Origin: Albula goreensis
Lineage: Eukaryota; Chordata; Actinopteri; Albuliformes; Albulidae
NCBI GenBank assembly: GCA_022829145.1
Contig: CM040758.1
Coordinates: 26,712,075 to 26,776,074, forward strand
DNA length: 64,000 bases
Reading direction: 5' to 3'
Part shown: piece by piece, positions 10,344 to 22,807 of the stretch
How positions within the stretch are numbered: the first letter of the stretch is position 1
Layout of the letters: every line of letters starts with the position of its first letter
Notes under the pieces: model-generated
Databases searched by the model: none
Seen by the model: only the letters and a program-made list of their open reading frames with translations
What the model was told of the DNA's origin: nothing
Made by a program: the position numbers and the translations under genes

Positions 10344-13300
10344 TCAGGAGTAGGGCTGTGAAACCCCAAATCCAGGCCTGTAGACTGGCCTACCTGAGGG
10401 GGGTTGAGAGGGGGGCACCCCAGGGCCTGGGGGGTAGTTATACCCTGCAAAGGAGTACTGGAAAGGGGTGCTGGGGGAGCCGTACGGCCGAAACTGGGAC
10501 GGGTCGGCCCGGGGAAGGTGGGCTGCGTCGGGTATGGGCAGGACCCAGGGTTGAACCCCGCGTGGCCCGGGAAGCCTGGGGCTGGAGTGGGGAAGCCGGG
10601 GGCCTGGCTGAAGCCCTGACTGGGATAGGGTGGAAATTGACCCTGGGGATTGCTTGGGCCTGTGGCTGACGCTGTGGGGGGCGGGTTTGGGGGAGTGACA
10701 GGGTATGGGGTGTAAGGCAGGGGGGGGTTTGAGGGGGGCTGGGACGGGTTAGGGAAGCTGGCGTGATTGGGTTTTGGATCGGCATCGCCGTTCTCATGCC
10801 GGTCCGGCTGCGGTTGCTGGTGCTGTGGCCATGGTGACGGAGCCGCCGCCTCCTGGACGGCGCTCTGTTGTGATGTCACTCCAGCCCCTGCCTCGCTCTT
10901 CTGCCGCAGGATCTCCTGCAGCTTCTCGATGCGCACCCTCCGCTTGTGCGCCAGCGAGCGCAGCGACAGGAAGTTCTCCAGGAAAGAGTCCAGCGACAAG
11001 GACCCGCCCAGGAACTGGTCTGCCAGCTCCTGCCAGGACACCAGACACAGGTGAGACACAGGTGAGACAGGAGGGACGAGACAATAGAGGTACAGGCATG
11101 AGACACAGGTGAGACTCGGGGGGGCCTACCATGGACCACTTATGTTGGGTGATTTGGATTTTTCAGTTAAGTATTATTTGTTTATATTTCTGTTCCAACA
11201 ACCAGTTTTCTTGGTTTTCATTTGTTTGAATAGTTTTATTTTCCTCTGCTCATATTTGCCACGGTGGGTATGTTTTGGGCACTGCACCCATGGTGAGAAC
11301 ATAAGGTATCTCATATAAACTTTATTATTAAAAACACAAAAAAGACTGAGGTGAAATCACAGAACCAACGGGAGCAGGTCCAGGTGAAAAGAAAGGGAAG
11401 AAACTCAGGGGTCACAACAAAAAAACCACAGCTGGAAGGAGAAACAAAGGTAATCTGTAGATGGGGTTTGTTCAGGTTATGTGAGGGGAGCCCGTTTGGG
11501 TGAAACGCGCCGCATTTGCGCACAGATACTGCAGTGGTGTGCTTATTGAATTTAAGTGTGATAGATTTACTCTTGGCAACTTCATCGCCGTTACTGCTGC
11601 AACATGGAGACAATTCCAAAAGCCGCGTTTGTAGAAAGTTTCCGGCTCTAAATAAAATTAATCTGCACAGTCTCCTCGTTTTCTTCACTGCATTGCCTAA
11701 ACATAATCTTTAATAAAATATTTGAAGTTTTAAGAAATAAAGATTTTTTTCTAATTTGGTAATTTGAATATAGGATACTACCCGCTACTGTAAGTACTAA
11801 TTAAAGTGTCATGTTACCTCGGATTCTGCCTCGGTGTTGGAGCCTTCTGTCTGTAAGCGGGACAACAGCCCCTCTGGAGTCACCTGTCCCATAATGCCAT
11901 CTGTTTTTCAGAGATGAAAAGAGAGAAAAATGTTTAAAAATGTCACTTTAACTCAGGGGTGTGAAACTCTAGTCCTGGAAGGCTGCAGTGTCTGCAGGTT
12001 TAGCTTCAATCCTGGAGGGCCGCAGTATCTGCAGGTTTAACTCCAGTCCTGGAGGGCCACAGTGTCTGCAGGTTTAACTCCAGTCCTGGAGGGCTGCAGT
12101 GTCTGCAGGTTTAGCTTCAATCCTGGAGGGCCGCAGTATCTGCAGGTTTAACTCCAGTCCTGGAGGGCTGCAGTGTCTGCAGGTTTAACTCCAGTCCTGG
12201 GTACATTAACACTGTGCCAAATTGCTGTCTAGCTGCAAGTTGGAGGAGATGCAACTCTGAGAAAGTCCAAAACTGTAGTACCAATGGGGTCCATCCTCTA
12301 ACACTGAAAGGGAGCCAATATTTAAACCCAGTCAACAAACGGAGGAAGCCCTGCCTTGCCGAGGAAACACAGCGGATCCTCAGACAGAAATGGGAACATG
12401 CCACCAGTGTCTTATCTGCAGGGCCAGAAATAGCGATGCCTGACTGCATGAGTGTGTCAGGCAAAGAAGCGTTTGCAGGCACTCCCCCCTGAGTGTGTGG
12501 GAGGAGATCACCGGGACGAGGCTGACTGACAGCACGGTCCAAATGGACCTGATTTCAGTGGATGAAATCAAGTTTCTTCTCTACTGGTTTAGATGGTAGC
12601 CTCAGCACAGAACTTCCGGGGGAAAAAGCGGTTTCAAAAAGTTCTGTTTTATTACCGAAAGCAACACACTAACGCTTTTGATCAAACAAGCATTAATACT
12701 GTGACAACGTCAATTGGAGCTGTTTTTGAAACACACTCCAAATGATCAAAGGACATTAATTAGCAAAGTGTTCAATCTAACCAGACTGTTAGCACAGTTA
12801 GCATGCCACAGGAAACTGGCTCATCGTTGACACCCTCACTACTGATTTCCAGATCCCTGGCATGGTATATGATGCACTGCATAGATATGAAATTCGGATG
12901 CACCTATCCTTTCAGACAAACAGAGCAGAAAGGTCAGTTCTCTGGCCCTCTCACCTCTCACAGTGCAGTGCTGCATGTAGCGCTCTCTAACTCCCTCCAG
13001 CTCAGAGTAGCGATCCACCAGCCGGTCCTTCTCCTGCTCTAGCTGAGGTTTCAGGCCCAGGTTCTGCTCCGCCAGGCTGCGGTTGGAGGCCAGAGCCATC
13101 TCCCTCTCCAGCTGTGCGCTCTGTACCTGCAAGGGAAGGCAGGGCTCAGCCTACAGCCCCTATATATACACACCACTGTACCAATATACCAAAGACCAGT
13201 CTATGTTATGCCACTCAGCTATTGCATTATGGTATTACGGTAACATAGTTTGTTACACTCAGTTATGAGGCTTAATCAACAGAAATCTACAGGCTCCCGC

Positions 13301-13659
13301 CATAGAACACGTTACATACAGTACCTAATTTTACACAGGTTGTGGAGGGGAAACAACATGTTTTTGGAGGCTGACCAACACAGGAATGAAAGGGGAATAA
13401 TTGGCTGGGTGCAGAGGGTGAAGGGAGGTGATTGGCCAGTTGCAGCAGGAGAAGGGAGGTGATTGGGTGGGCGCAGTAGGGGTAGGCAGATGATTGGCTG
13501 CATGTAGCAGGGGAAGGGAGGTGATTGGCTGACAAACACAGGCCAACCTTCCTACAGTTCTCATACCTCATCCGACTCCAGCACCATAGACTCCACCTTC
13601 CCATCATCCTCCAGGAGATCCTGCAGCTCTGACTGACTGAGGTCCTGAATCTTCTCCAT
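10344..13659 (-). CDS. vps37c: VPS37C, ESCRT-I subunit
   Basis: Four coding exons on minus: 13567-13659, 12955-13126, 11818-11900 and 10344-11029, all with GT/AG borders and compatible phases. The protein starts MEKIQDLSQSELQDLLED. It continues through the Mod(r)/VPS37 domain (QLEREMALASNRSLAEQN, then GQVTPEGLLSRLQTEG, then ELADQFLGGSLSLDSFLE and RRVRIEKLQEILRQK) and then a Pro-rich tail of about 170 residues. VPS37 bridges TSG101 and VPS28 in ESCRT-I, which sorts ubiquitinated cargo into multivesicular endosomes. The last exon has one base too few: the frame from ELADQF runs on to an unrelated end, while the typical family ending (NYPPGPGVPPSQPPSGRP, ...GVSQPYS, stop at 10344) is in another frame. 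The three upstream exons give 116 whole codons, and the last exon is 686 nt where 687 would keep frame. The C/G run at 10511-10514 is the best candidate. VPS37B is a less good match. Confidence 0.9.
11965..12195. repeat. 37-bp minisatellite, about six copies, inverted relative to the 9.7-kb array
   Basis: The unit is the reverse complement of the 9667-10067 unit (CTGCAGTGTCTGCAGGTTTA with CTCCAGTCCTGGAGGG). It sits in the vps37c intron between the exons at 11818-11900 and 12955-13126. With the first array it brackets the last two coding exons. Confidence 0.93.
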
Positions 13660-15298
13660 CAGTTTCTCTCCACAGCTATCAGAGCAAAGAGACAATGAGG
13701 GGTATTAATATGTTCTGCGTCCAGCAGACTGCAGGCTGTGAATGGCAGTCATTTTAAAACCTGACCCTGGCATCCAAGTGTGTATGCTGTTTTTTTTTTT
13801 TTTTTTTTTTTTACAACCAAACTCTATCTATTAATGACTTTGAAAATGTGTGCTTAAATTCTACCACAATGTCTTCTCATGATTATTTCAACACAAGAAG
13901 GATTTGGCCTGCTGTAATTTTCACCAACACTAAGCTCTTCGTTCTCCAAAATGGTTTCACTTAAGTCATAATTTCAGCGATTACAAATCCACTGATTTTC
14001 CCTTGTTACTTAAAAATTGTATCAATTTTAATAGTGACCTGAATTACCCCAGAGCACTTTACAGAAAATGGAGGTATTAACCGGTCTGATGTACAGGTTC
14101 TTCTCTGTGAGTGTGTGTATGCATTACATCGCTGATGTAATGTGTTCTGAACAGGATCAAGCATTCTTCCCCAAACATTGAAAGTGTCTAATTTGGAAAC
14201 AACTACAATCTTGTTAAGACTCAGAGGCTGCTTGTACGGTTGAAAGGGAAAACCAGCAAACACTGTGGTTCACCAGGAAATCTTAAAAACCACTGGCGCT
14301 TGGAACACTGCTGGTTCTTAAATGACATCACTTTCCATTTCTGTATAAAACCAGCAGTCACACCTTAGCAACCCTGACGCACCCATCACCATGGAGCCAA
14401 CACAACTCCAACAGGCTGCGTTTATACAGCCAGTATGGACGGGCTGATTTTTCCCCAATACTGGAATTCGTATGTGTTTGCTCCCTGAGGTCCAAAGTGC
14501 TCATACTCGCTCTGTATCAGAATTTTTTTCCCAAATGTATTTTAGACCACATTCATGTACAGTCCAAATCTGATTCATACCCACGCAACTTGTGTCTGAC
14601 TTGTCACAGCAGATCTTTTTTTTTTTGCACTCCAGTGTTTTTTTTCCCCATTCCACACACACTGGAGTGCTGACTCATATTATTACTCCAAGCCAAAAAA
14701 AAAAAAAACAACAACAACCGGTGCAGGAATTTCCACATTTTGTTATCTGGACGCAGAAACCCAATCTGGTCACTTGTAAAGTGTGGTGTGAACAACTGTT
14801 CAAAAAGAACAGATTTGGAAAAACTGTTCAGATTTGAGCATCAAGGACTGCGGTCTTAATGCAGCCATTCTGTAGCAGAACGCTGCAAACCGTTCCCAGT
14901 GAAACACTAATGACCGGCTGAAATCAATGTGCCCCTGTTATCATATGGACGCCACGCCTCTACGACGCAAAGATTTCCTATAGATTGCGTTATGAATCGG
15001 GACATCTACTAAGAAAATCACCCTTCAGTACTGAATTATGTTCAAAACTCAAGAGATAAGGGGGTTTTGAAAGTGCCAAAGTGCAAATTCCATCGAAATG
15101 CATGTTATGTATATATTTACATACTACCTTTGACAGCAAAAGGTTAAAATGGAAGAAACTGCAGCACAACTAGGAAATAATTCCATTCAATTAAGGTCCT
15201 CAGATGCAGTAACATACGTTTACTTCACCAATCCACACAACACAATAACGTTCAAACAAACTCGTGAATACAACTTATCTTGTGCATCTTAACTTACC

Positions 15299-15480
15299 TC
15301 ATTATGTTTGTGACCGCAAGACCTGTCTTCTCTTAAACTTCCATCGGAGTCTCCTGGTCCGTGGACATACGTTACACCTGAAAATCCCAAATGACAGTTA
15401 GCCAAATACATCCTACTAAAACTAAGACATCCGCTCATACTGAATTTGGAGCTGGCTGCTCGGATAGGCAACACGTTGGT
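15299..15480 (-). other. candidate 5' noncoding exon of vps37c
   Basis: On minus, a strong GAG|GTAAGT donor occurs at 15298/15299, preceded by ordinary non-repetitive sequence. The vps37c start exon has an acceptor-like CTCTGATAG just upstream of its ATG (about 13676), implying at least one upstream 5'UTR exon. No TATA box or clear start site was seen. The assignment rests on the donor and location only. Confidence 0.3.
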
Positions 15481-16561
15481 TTACGGAGCGCCAGCTAGCT
15501 TGCTACAGGTAACACCTGAGACACGAACACGCAGGTAGTTAGCAAAGCGAGTCAGTCATATTTTTACGTGGCACAGTGTCACACTCGCGTCCCACAAGAA
15601 GAAAAGCCATATTAATAGCTAGCTAGCTGGCTAGCTACCCAACATTCCCCGGATCGTAAAATTAGCACGAGTGGCTTGACCATAGTCGAACGCATGACAT
15701 TAGATTACCGCTGCTTATAAGATAATTAACGTTAGATTGTTGGGCATAGCACTAGCTAGCTCCAGGTTACTTGGTTATGACACATTTCTAGCTAGCTAAA
15801 GAAGTATGTTGGTGACAATAAAAGCACTTGCCTTCGATAACTTCCAAGCCTTCGGCTCGAATGTACCGAGCCAGCAAGCTAACAACGTGAAGCATACAAC
15901 ATTCGTTTGATGTGAGTTGAGGCAAAGGCGACCTGTGAAACTGCTGGCTCCAATGATCACAACGTAAATAACCCGAGGATGGACAAATTCGCCAGTCCGA
16001 CACGTCAAAGCCGAATGTTGGGTTTCTCTTTTTGAAAAGTTTCACTTCAGACCGTCAGAAACCACCATCTTGGGTTCAAAACATTGATTAGTATAAGAGG
16101 GGGTGTGAAATTATAAAGAAACCTTTGTGGACGTAAAACACAAGCACACTGTAAATATCCATTATGGCTTTATGTTTCCAAAAGATTCTGTCATGCTTCA
16201 CACAACTGATTTCTCTTGAATTCGTTCAATTCCTGATTGTTTTTGTAAAGCAGTGTTCAGTGTTTCATACTTCCATGTAAATAATGGTACGTTCCGATAC
16301 TCAGCTGATTTGAAGGGAAACCCCGACGTGACGGGAATATTCCATGGGCGGTGGTGGGGGAGCGTTAACAACATTCACTGACTTCAGCTAAATAAACACC
16401 TGTCCAGCGCACAGTTCTAGATCTCAAATGTACCTTCACATAATTTGTAACACATAGCCTGCATTTCACAAGCTGAGAATACACATACCGACACTGCGCA
16501 ATGCACAATACTAAGAGGACCGAAAACATTCTTACATAAAAACGTGTGTATACAAAATATT

Positions 16562-16567
16562 TTTATT
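16562..16567 (-). other. poly(A) signal of the minus-strand MS4A-like gene
   Basis: AATAAA on minus, about 400 bases downstream of the stop codon at 16963. Confidence 0.45.
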
Positions 16568-16962
16568 TAAGACAAAATATTACCAGGAATACAAGAGAGT
16601 TACTTTAAACCCCACGTCTTGCCGTTATTGTAAGCACCATGTATGCCGAGTTATTATTTTATACTGACACAGAGGTTATGCACATTTTAACAACATGTTA
16701 CATCTACATCATATTTATGACACAAGTAGACAAATAAAGTCATCTGGCTGTAATTGTATTGGAGATATGACTATATATCTGACAGAATCAATGGAAATGA
16801 TGAATGTTCAAGCACTTTCACAGTAAGTTTTTAAGAGTGAGAGTGTGCGTGTGTACACTTATACATATATCAAACTTGTAGGCTATGGGCCACATAGCCT
16901 GTCCTCTGAAGCTCAGCGTTGAATTAAACTGCAGGTGTTAGCCACTTCATCAGTCTTGGGGT

Positions 16963-19900
16963 TTAAATTATCCTCAGTCCTTTTAGAGCGGAAAATGAGA
17001 GGAGGCAGTGGAGAAAAAGAGCCGCAATGTCGTAAATCAAAAGTAATGTGGAAATATTTCCAAAAAAGGTCTGCAAAAAAGAGAAGGAAATACATTACAT
17101 CATATTAAACTTAATGCTTTCAGTTTTTTTTTGCTGCAAATTGTATTATGTTGATGCCAAATGCCAGCAAATGTAAACGTGAATACTGCTGTCACATGGC
17201 TAAGTCTACCTTGCTAAACCAAAGGTAAAAATTTGTTTTTGAATTCTCACATGATAAACATGCAGCAAAAATAGTTCATACTATACATGTTCACTAAAAC
17301 ACTTACTGATGACAAAGGACAGACAACCGCATCTGGTTGTTAGCAGTGGTTAGCACTGATCTTGCTATCATAGGTGCTGAGTACACACAAAGCATGCAGG
17401 GAAAACCAGACATGAGGTCGGGCTGCTGGATGTTTGGAACTCTTTGCTGTTATAAACCGAGGGCGCAGGCCTGTAGGATTCTTTCAGCATGCACCACGTC
17501 TGCATGTGCCAGTTTGTGGAGGACATGGTGAATGATGTCCATTGCCTCTGCTCTTTGCTAACAAAAGCGTATTGCCAGCAGTAATGTCCCTCTCAGAGCC
17601 AACAACGGCACCGTGCTCTGCAGGATTCTCCACATATCACTCCTTATGAAGCTGAATGCTCGCGGTGCAGATTGAAATTTGCAGTTCAGTTCATTCAGAG
17701 CTGCGTGCCTGTCTTGCCTGTTCATTCAGTGCTGCATGCCTGTCTAGCCTGTTCATTCAGAGCTGCATGCCTGTCTTGCCTGTTCATTCAGAGCTGCGTG
17801 CCTGTCTTGCCTGTTCATTCAGAGCTGCGTGCCTGTCTTGCCTGTTCATTCAGAGCTGCGTGCCTGTCTAGCCTGTTCATTCAGAGCTGCGTGCCTGTCT
17901 AGCCTGTTCATTCAGAGCTGCATGCCTGCCTTGCCTGTTCAGAGCTGCATGCCTGCCTTGCCTGGCACCCTTAAGCATAACAATGCAGGCATGTCATAAT
18001 CCAGGACTGCGCCCTTCTGACCACCACTGCCCTTTACTGAGAATGTCTGCCCTTCCCAGTTTAATACAGAGTTTTTGCACCTTTGACACTGTTAACCTCA
18101 GCAAGCTGAGCTGTCTTTCTTACTGAGGTTTTTGCCTAACCCAGCACCCTAACCCAGGACCCAGCAGCCTTCCTTTTTCCAAAGACACTGGGGTCTCTCC
18201 CTCTAGCCCTGCAATTCATAATTCCATACACAACCCTGAGCATTCTGGGATACCTGTTGATTCATTTACTTAGGAGCCATACCTGTGTGGAAGCACCTGC
18301 TTTTACTATATTTTGTGTCTTTTGTTCAGGAAGGAAGGCTTTCCCACCTTGGCTAATGTACAGTACAGTACAGAAGCAGCTCAGCGCCATGGAAACAGCC
18401 CCCCCGCTGCTATGGAAACTCACACTCATTGCTTGGGCTGGGCAGTGCCAGCTCCTGCTGGAATAACCGTAGTCATAGAAATTGACATCCTCCGTACAGG
18501 ATTCCAAGGCAGGCGGGGAGTGAATGCACCAGCTGTACACACACAGAGCGCACAGCGCCCCCACCAGGCCAGCCAGGTTAGTGTAGGCACAGCCCTTCAG
18601 CTGGAAAACAAACACCCAAACCGCGGGGGTTAGGCTTTCATCTGGCAAGTCCACTATCTAATCATGGTAATGTAAAAGTACAGGAAATAAACAGTACATT
18701 TAATTTACAGTATATTTTAGTGTTTTTTCTTTTCTGTTCATTATTATCAATAGAGAAGACAGGGATGCAAACGACAGCATGGGTTTGTAAGAATGTTTTT
18801 GAACAGTGGAAATGAGTTTGTTTACTGGAAGTATTACCCTGGTCACACCTAGTACTGAAAAAATGTCCCCTTCCATTAATTTCAATAGAAAAACCCCATA
18901 GGATTATGGTTAAATGATTGGATTTTGGAGAAGAGACAATTTAGCACCGTGCCAAGTTCAAAACTGTTGACCTTTGACCTGCAACATCACTCATGACTCA
19001 TTGGTGTTCAGCCAGTACTAGCCAAGTGAGTGGGAATTATCTCTGTCATATGATTCAACATGGGGAACTCATTCACTTTTTTTTCATCAACACAGGGAGA
19101 ATTAGAAGTCATAAAAGCTCATGGGGTACTGGCACTAGTGCTGCTGCAAGTCTCTGAATGGCTGATTTTTACTCTGTATTTCCCACATAATGTGACATCA
19201 TATCCTGTTACAGCAAGCACAGAACCTTCATCGGGCCAATTTAGGTGTGACCACGCCATTAAGCACAGCTGAGACCATGTCGAAAGAAACACAGGTAACA
19301 CAGCGAATGACCTTACCTTTTCCCTGCTTGGCGATTTCTCACAGGCCACAGCAAACGAGCCGGCTGTGACAAACTGGAGAACAGTAATTATGAGAACAGT
19401 AATACTGGCCAAACAACGCTCATAATCTCCATTGCCTCAACTACTTAACCTGGCAAAGTGTTCCAATTTCAGCCCACTGTGTAAAATAACACTTCTTGGA
19501 ATTTACCATTAACTAATTTCCCCTACCAAACCAAAAATATAAGAAAAATGTCATGCTGAGAGAACTGCTGAGTTCAGCTTATTAAGCTTTTCTATTAGTA
19601 TAAGAATCTCAATTAAACCCAAAAATACCTGACAAGAAATCTTATTCATAAAATTTGCTACATTCATTCAATATGCATGGTGAGAAATTACCAAAAAAAT
19701 TAGTGGGTAAATAAATGCAGATGTGCAAAGTGTTTTCCCAGGCACTGGTTCAACTGCTGCTATGCTAAGAAAAACACTGTTTGTAAAGCATTTGTACACT
19801 AGATAATGCCAAAGCCCAAAGCAGCCGCATCTCGTCTTCACTACAAAGAGGCGGAACATGGACTGTACCATCAAGCCAACACAGAGGGGGAGCAAATACA

Positions 19901-20809
19901 GTTTTGGCAGGCCGATGTCCAGGAAGTACAGCGGTACAGCCAGTAGGACCGGAATCACTCCAAGGAGTATTGCCACCACCTACAGGAAAATAGGTGAATT
20001 ACAGAGTATTGGCGATCATAAAGGAAAAGTCGGCACATTTTTCAATTACAAAGATGGACCAGAGAAATAATCGGGTGTCTCTCGGTCTCTATCTCTCCAG
20101 GAGAGGCCGCCAGAGAGCCGTGATAGTGATGATTTTACTCGGCTTGCACATTCTACATTTACACTTTATTCCTTCGGCAGACGCTTTTAATTCAAAACGA
20201 ATTACAGGAAGTTCATTATTCAGTCAAAAAAGCAAAAGTATCAGATCCTTTCGCAGCCAAATACCACAGTGTGGTGATTGGGAAAAAAAAAAACATTCGT
20301 AGTTCTGGCAGGTGCCTGTGGAGAGAAAGTTTTTAGAGTTTTTATTAGTGTTTAAAATGTTATGTTGAGGATTGTTTTTCGGCAGCAGGGCTGAGCTGGT
20401 TATCTTGCCAGTGTGGACCTCTGATGGCAGGGCTGGGGAAGTCAGCTGTGTAGCATGCACAGCTGCACCTCAGTCACATGGCTTTTCTCTGTGCATCATG
20501 GGAATTGGAGGACCAACAGCTCTCCACCTGGAGCATACAGGCTAGTGTTTGCAGTGAATCAACTCGTTCAGCCGAGGTTGGGGTAAACAACAAAGCAAAA
20601 GTCAGGGAAACGAATGTTGTGAAAATGAAAAACACAAAAACATATATATATATTTTAGGGTTAGGGTAAGGGTTAAAGGTTAAAGGTTAATAACCATAGC
20701 TGGTTAACAGTTTCCCACTTACCGCAACAGCCTCAGGGTCAAAGAAGATGAAGGGTCGGTGCAGTTTGTGTGGGCCCTGGCCTGACCTGTCTGGCTGCGG
20801 GGAAGACAT
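16963..20809 (-). CDS. MS4A-like four-transmembrane protein (minus-strand member)
   Basis: Five coding exons on minus: 20723-20809, 19869-19979, 19317-19373, 18424-18600 and 16963-17070, all phase 0, giving 179 residues. The start is MSSPQPDRSGQGPHKLHRPF. TM1 is VVAILLGVIPVLLAVPLYFL. A second hydrophobic run (KLYLLPLCVGLM, then FVTAGSFAVACEK) fits TM2 with the family-typical small-residue-plus-EK ending. TM3 is TNLAGLVGALCALCVYSWCI. A loop with two Cys follows (ESCTEDVN...SWHCPAQ). TM4 is STLLLIYDIAALFLHCLLSF, ending KGLRII-stop. The 111-nt and 57-nt exons equal in length and phase the second and third exons of the plus-strand gene at 23.4 kb, which supports common family membership. MS4A proteins are tetraspan membrane proteins related to CD20. 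The last exon is joined on phase and hydrophobicity only, so it is the least certain. A 5'UTR exon probably lies near 22403. I do not assign a subfamily name. Confidence 0.72.
17690..17967. repeat. 31-bp minisatellite, about nine copies
   Basis: The unit is CCTGTTCATTCAGAGCTGCG followed by TGCCTGTCTTG, with G/A and C/T variants; the final copies are shortened. It lies in the intron between the last two coding exons of the minus-strand MS4A-like gene. Open frames here are repeat read-through. Confidence 0.95.
20655..20694. repeat. short telomere-like tract
   Basis: TTAGGGTTAGGG followed by degenerate TAAGGGTTAAAGG units, directly after a (TA)n run at 20642-20652. It is only two perfect TTAGGG units, located inside the first intron of the minus MS4A-like coding region. 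It may be a microsatellite variant with no telomeric origin. Confidence 0.5.
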
Positions 20810-22402
20810 CGTCCACAGGGGTCACTCCTCTTCCACTGCGGCCAAAAGCAGAGGAGAGAGAATGTTTGATTGGTCAGTTTACCTTTGAAGGGAGTGGAAG
20901 CAGGAGGCATACATTATGTTTTCAATACAGAAACAGGGGAAGTCAGTGCACAAAATTGCCTGCCAGGTCATGCTGTAGAGGGAAAAACACTCTTGGAGTG
21001 TTCAAGTCCATTCTCCATGCAGTGTTGGATGCGCTCTAGACCAAAATGGGTGGTCAATGTTTACCACTGAGGACTGGCCTGGCTGCAGCTTTCACATTCC
21101 AAATGGAACAAGAGCACAGCTGTTACAACTACACAGTCATGTGAAGATCATCCAATACATTTGCGGATTTATATGTGTTCCTGACCCCCTTTACAGAGAA
21201 GACTGGCAACCCGTACTCCAGACTGTCGGGAGGTGACAAGCATAGTTTGGCTGAATCACTTATTTTCCTTATTTAGTTTTCTCACGTTCTTGTAAGAATA
21301 CACTAATATAATACACACATATTACCTTGTTATTATTGCTCAATAACACAGACAGCGTGACGACATGGCATCGAGAAAACTGACCTTTCTTTAGCAGATG
21401 TCTAGGTGTGATCCTAACACTGTGGTGCTAACACTGTTTGAGCATATATGTGGATAGAGTCTTAGATCTGCAGTAGAAATAACATGAGCTACAATTAAAA
21501 TTCATGAGCATTCAAGTACCAAGGAACTTATATGTGGCATTATGCATAATCGTTCCATGGCTAAATGGCATAAAGATTTAACATGTAAACATCTGAGATC
21601 AGAAGTTGTCGCTTGGCGATTTTTTTTACTTGCATATTTTTTCAAAGAGAATGGGGGGAGAGAAAGAGATGATGGAAACCATGTGCCAAAATCCCGTTGG
21701 ACATTGTGAAATGTTGTTGTACGGAAACCAGATGGAGTGAAGTAGGAGTGGTATTAAAATCAAATAGTCAGAGAGAGAGAGAGTAGTGCCCTTGTTTCGC
21801 TACGAGATCATTGTATATTTCGGTCTGTATTAAAAACACTTTTAGCCGCCCACAGCTCTAGCCAGCCAAACAAACGTTATCTTCCCTTCCCGAGAACCTC
21901 GGAGCGGGGGGTGGGTGAGGGGGTGGCGTGTCGAGCGCCTGTTGACACGGAGCGGAGGGGGACAAGTGCAGCCAGCAGGGAGGAACGCTCTACAGTACAT
22001 TAACACTGACCGCCCAGAGGAGCGTAGCTGCGGGCCCCGGCTTTTAACTCGCGATTAAATTGACTGCAGCATCACAGAAGTTGCTAACACATGACACCCA
22101 GTCGCCACCATGTAAATTCACCATGAAATAAAGGCATACACCTTGCTAACTCAGGTCTAACATTCGGAATGACATGGTAATTGGCAACCATTTGTTATTA
22201 TATTGAAAAACTATAACTACATATATAATTGCGCAACATGTATATTTTAACACAACGCTCGAGAACTTTTGTTTTAACCTGCATGTTTCACTTGATAATC
22301 GTAATTATGGAGGCTATTCGTTTTATTAGACTTGTAGTTAATTGACTATCAGACACCGTAACGCGTGAGCGAGAGCTAAAGATAATGAAGATAGAGACCT
22401 AC

Positions 22403-22807
22403 CTCAAGAGACGTCGCCTTTGAGAACTCCTTTTCTCTCTAGAATGGAGATTTATTTTCACGACATAAGAAAGAGAAGAGACATTAGGCGGAGTCTTCGA
22501 CAAAAGTGTGATGTAGTGTAGGGGTCTTTCTTTGTTTCTGTCTTCCACGGGCGAAAAAAACGGAGAGAGAGAGAGAGAGCACGAATAGGGGAGGGGGCTA
22601 AAAAGTTTACTTATGATTTCTACTTGTGCCAAAACTACTACGGGTGGGGACGGATTAGGGGAAAGGGGAGCGAGAGAAGGAGTTGCGTAACATTTTTTTA
22701 TTTTCCCCCATTTCGTCGCTAAAGCGTTCGGTTAACCATTGTTTGGATTTCTACAGACATTTCAAGTGAGGAACGTTATTTTTTGTCTCTCGAAATTGGA
22801 AAAACAG
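22403..22807. promoter_or_regulatory. putative shared promoter of the two divergent MS4A-like genes
   Basis: On minus, a GAG|GTAGGT donor at 22402/22403 could end the 5'UTR exon of the left gene. On plus, AACAG|GTATCC at 22807/22808 could end that of the right gene. Between them lie purine-rich (GA)n at 22562-22580 and no TATA box. Both genes have an acceptor just before the coding start (about 20838 on minus, 23411 on plus), so upstream noncoding exons are expected on both sides. The start sites are inferred. Confidence 0.4.

Larger units (their letters stand above)
13700..16950. other. 5' region of vps37c and gap to the next gene
   Basis: Apart from the candidate 5' exon, this holds poly(T) at 13791-13812, poly(A) at 14695-14708 and several GCTAGCTAGC-type short palindromes at 15490-15790. 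No other exon or RNA gene was recognised. Confidence 0.45.
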
